DNA of 64,000 nucleotides from Cytobacillus horneckiae (GTDB lineage Bacteria > Bacillota > Bacilli > Bacillales > Cytobacillaceae). Position numbers and translations under genes: made by a program. The DNA lies in assembly GCF_002835735.1 (NCBI RefSeq), contig NZ_PISD01000030.1, positions 1 through 64,000 on the forward strand, read 5' to 3'. The notes under the pieces are model-generated. The model was not told the DNA's origin and made no database searches. It saw only the letters and a program-made list of their open reading frames with translations. Shown here one piece after another: positions 62,024 to 64,000 of the stretch (positions are counted from its first letter, which is position 1; each line of letters opens with the position of its first letter).

Positions 62024-62339
62024 GATGAACACCTTCTTTAATTAAATTATTTACACCTGCAGAAAACTGGTTCCACTCCTCCAGCAGCTCCTGCAAATAG
62101 CTTTTGCCTTTAGCCGTCAATTGGTAATACTTCCTTGGCGGCCCTTCCGTGGACTCCTGTAAATACGTTGTGAAATACTCTTCTTTCGTAAGCCTTCTTA
62201 ACAGCGGATAAACAGACCCTTCTGAGATTTGAATCTGGTCAGAAATCTTTTGAACCAATTCATATCCATATCGGTCCTGTTTATCCAAAAGCACAAGAAC
62301 ACAAAGCTCCAGCACACCTTTTTTAAACTGTACGTTCAT
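62016..62339 (-). CDS. PadR family transcriptional regulator
   Basis: A 107-residue PadR winged-helix protein: [52 protein letters not shown], and a coiled C-terminal helix. It is first in the operon and likely autoregulates with its membrane partners. The frame is open to 62387, but GGGAGG lies 9 nt before the ATG at 62339, where homology begins. A palindrome at 62362-62378 is a good operator candidate. Confidence 0.92.
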   Translation of the reverse strand: MNVQFKKGVLELCVLVLLDKQDRYGYELVQKISDQIQISEGSVYPLLRRLTKEEYFTTYLQESTEGPPRKYYQLTAKGKSYLQELLEEWNQFSAGVNNLIKEGVHRE

Positions 62340-62361
62340 GTTTGAACGCCTCCCGCCCACT

Positions 62362-62378
62362 ACTATATAATGTATAGT
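62362..62378. promoter_or_regulatory. Palindrome ACTATA-N5-TATAGT, candidate PadR operator
   Basis: A perfect 6-bp inverted repeat 23 nt upstream of padR. It overlaps a likely -10 region (TACATTATAT on the minus strand), with TTGATT upstream as a possible -35. Confidence 0.55.
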
Positions 62379-62477
62379 ACTAATCAATAAACCTTAGATA
62401 TCCATAATATAACATCTACTACTGTTCATTGCAAGGTACTAAACAATATTTTTTTCAAATGATTGTTTTACGCAAAA

Positions 62478-62516
62478 AAGAAAAAGCAATCAAACGTTTG
62501 ATTGCCTTTTTCTTTA
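62478..62516. terminator. Symmetric terminator hairpin
   Basis: AAAGAAAAAGGCAATCAAA-type arms form a near-perfect stem ending with T-rich and A-rich sides (62478-62516). It is directly after the stop of the unknown gene at 62528 and usable in both directions. Confidence 0.88.
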
Positions 62517-62527
62517 GAGCAAGATTT

Positions 62528-62944
62528 CTATACAATCTCAATCTTTGTCCCATCACTATCCTTCTGCACCTTCCAGTTAGGCGACAATATTTTTTCAACC
62601 TCATGCAATTGTGCATTATTCAGCTTCAGCCCCGATAATCCATTGCCAGTTAATGTATAGTCGCGCTCTTTCTCTAATTTAAATTTCATGCTCAAAATTC
62701 TTTGCAGACCAGGGTATGTAAGAAATTTAATTTGATAGCCCTTTTGAAGAATCGATTGAAACCTCTGCTCGTCTTCATTAGCAAGTACAGCAAGCTGTTG
62801 AAAATCGAAGTGTTCATTTATTTTTGACCAGGATTCCGTTTCGCCAGCTTTTGCTTTAGTTAGAATTTCTTGATTGGACAGGCCATTATTTCTTAAAGTT
62901 TCAATCATGTAGGCTTCCATTAACGTTAGTTGATTGCTTATCAA
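62528..62944 (-). CDS. Uncharacterised 138-residue protein
   Basis: I do not recognise this protein. It has no signal peptide or membrane segment and is rich in Leu, Glu, Asn and Lys. It begins with a helical segment (TLMEAYMIETLRNNGLSNQEIL) and ends in an alternating pattern (SPNWKVQKDSDGTKIEIV) that suggests a beta strand. The start is TTG at 62944 with GGAG 8 nt upstream. It is transcribed alone between the padR operon and the SGNH hydrolase gene. Confidence 0.75.
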   Translation of the reverse strand: MISNQLTLMEAYMIETLRNNGLSNQEILTKAKAGETESWSKINEHFDFQQLAVLANEDEQRFQSILQKGYQIKFLTYPGLQRILSMKFKLEKERDYTLTGNGLSGLKLNNAQLHEVEKILSPNWKVQKDSDGTKIEIV

Positions 62945-63011
62945 ATGAATCGCTCCGTTCTTTTTTGTTTGTTTATATTATCTTAGATTGATTAAGGATA
63001 AGCTAGAGTAA

Positions 63012-63043
63012 AAAAACCTTGTATGCGTTCATACAAGGTTTTT
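63012..63043 (-). terminator. Terminator after the SGNH hydrolase gene
   Basis: A 14-bp stem AAAAACCTTGTATG / CATACAAGGTTTTT with a four-base loop, followed by TTTACTC on the minus strand. Confidence 0.9.
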
Positions 63044-63053
63044 CAGATGGATT

Positions 63054-63890
63054 CTATTGTTTATTAGACGATAGATCTTGTTTTTTATTAAAATATTCAT
63101 TCATAACTTCAAACCATAGTCGATAGCCCAAATCATTCGGATGAACGCCATCATACAAGGTCTCGTTTAGTTCGAGGCCGCGACCTTGTATTTTCTCTTC
63201 CATTCCTTTGTAAACATCCACAAACTCCCAATCTTTAGATTCAATATATGATTTAGTTTCCTCCCGATAATCTTCATAAGTTAGACCTAAAGCATTCTCA
63301 ACTTCACCTTGTTGCATTACAGAACATGGATTAGGGGAGATAAATATGACCATCGAATCTGGTGATTCCTTATTTATTTTCGAAACGACCGTATTGATGG
63401 CAGCAATCGTATCATCCATACTAACATTCTTTGCATAACTATTTACAACAGACGTCTCTATTATTACTAAATCCGGACGCTCGCTAACCAATTCATCTAC
63501 TTGGCCATCCTCTACCAACATATTTAAGGTATAACCACTTTTAGCAAAGTTTGAAAAGTGTAACTCATTTGCTATGGACATATTCTCTTCCTTAATTTGC
63601 CTCTCTAATTGATTAAACCATGAAAACATAGGCAGGCTTGCTCCTTTCCCTCGAGCTACACTGCTGCCTATTAATGCCACATTCGCCTCATCGCTAGTTA
63701 ATACTTTATAGCGCAGATATTCCTTCAGCGAGATTTCATTTCCTTTTTTAGGTGTGATCGTTTCTATGATTTGCTTTTCCGCATGCTTATCTGCAGGTAC
63801 TTCAGTGCTTTTCGCACTTCCATTTACCCAATAAAAGACAGAAACAGCAATAATGATAATAATCACGAATGGAATAATGATCTTTTTCAT
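63054..63890 (-). CDS. Membrane-anchored SGNH/GDSL hydrolase
   Basis: A 278-residue esterase or lipase of the SGNH fold: an N-terminal membrane anchor (residues about 4-22), block I ALIGSSVARGKG (the usual GDS reads GSS, with the nucleophile Ser retained), block II with a Gly (FAKSGYTLNML), an Asn-containing block (IFISPNPC) and block V DGVHPNDLGYRLW with catalytic Asp and His. It would act outside the membrane, perhaps removing O-acetyl groups from wall or capsule polysaccharide. AAAGG precedes the ATG. The remaining 110 bp to the window end show no gene. Confidence 0.88.
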   Translation of the reverse strand: MKKIIIPFVIIIIIAVSVFYWVNGSAKSTEVPADKHAEKQIIETITPKKGNEISLKEYLRYKVLTSDEANVALIGSSVARGKGASLPMFSWFNQLERQIKEENMSIANELHFSNFAKSGYTLNMLVEDGQVDELVSERPDLVIIETSVVNSYAKNVSMDDTIAAINTVVSKINKESPDSMVIFISPNPCSVMQQGEVENALGLTYEDYREETKSYIESKDWEFVDVYKGMEEKIQGRGLELNETLYDGVHPNDLGYRLWFEVMNEYFNKKQDLSSNKQ

Positions 63891-64000
63891 AACCTTTCAA
63901 TTTCCTTTCTGTAAAAGACAATTGATGCAATAATTTTTAAATACCCTCCAATAATTTAAATAATCATGCTGGCTTAATAAAATAGCAATTTGATCCAACT

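Overview
This 64 kb stretch comes from a low-GC Gram-positive bacterium of the order Bacillales, most likely a Bacillaceae species. The reasons are AT-rich intergenic DNA, strong GGAGG-type ribosome binding sites, frequent TTG/GTG starts, homologues of the small Bacillus proteins YkuS and YuzL, a pgs/cap poly-gamma-glutamate operon, a wall-teichoic-acid type CDP-glycerol transferase, an LCP ligase, a GW-module autolysin, and two sigma-54 regulated catabolic operons. I cannot name the species. No rRNA, tRNA, CRISPR array or intact mobile element was seen.

Region 1 (1-14 kb) makes and remodels the wall: galE, a TagE/TarM-like glycosyltransferase broken by a one-base slip in an A7 tract, a GT2-CDP-glycerol-transferase fusion, galU, a 1378-residue glucosaminidase with six duplicated GW units, a phosphoglucomutase 3' remnant and an LCP ligase. 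A small sigma-70-like factor follows.

Region 2 (14.7-23.0 kb) is the most unusual part. It is one eight-gene operon, read leftwards, that encodes all four steps to CMP-Kdo (kdsD, kdsA, kdsC, kdsB) together with KpsS- and KpsC-like Kdo transferases and a HIT protein. These are Gram-negative capsule functions, yet no lipid A genes and no KpsMTDE exporter are present here. Immediately beside it (23.3-28.0 kb) is a complete capBCAED operon for a poly-gamma-glutamate capsule with its anchoring transpeptidase. The cell therefore probably carries two surface polymers, one of them initiated or decorated with Kdo.

Region 3 (28.4-39.0 kb) is metabolic: an SDR/TetR divergent pair, a low-molecular-weight phosphatase, a decayed IS3 element, a proline/hydroxyproline racemase-proline dehydrogenase-transporter operon with a textbook sigma-54 promoter and its divergent PAS-AAA activator, and an MFS transporter/acyl-CoA ligase pair.

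Region 4 (39.2-42.8 kb) holds a Lys-type signal peptidase I next to three secreted helical proteins. These share only an N-terminal signature, A-N-x6-L-x2-W, at identical spacing after the signal peptide. This is a candidate dedicated secretion/matrix system that I do not recognise. A cytosolic hendecad-repeat coiled-coil protein lies upstream.

Region 5 (42.9-64 kb) contains an amidase, a VanZ protein, a large secreted NPCBM/Ig-repeat protein, an APH-family kinase, a double carboxymuconolactone-decarboxylase-type protein, a second sigma-54 operon (iron alcohol dehydrogenase, decayed GntP permease, semialdehyde dehydrogenase mmsA) with its CBS-PAS-AAA activator, a second TetR/SDR divergent pair, small Bacillus proteins, a class V aminotransferase/M20 hydrolase pair, a PadR-DUF1700-DUF4097 operon, an unknown protein and an SGNH hydrolase. 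Several noncoding repeat arrays (52 bp x3, about 40 bp x5) and a 27-bp perfect hairpin are not explained by any gene.
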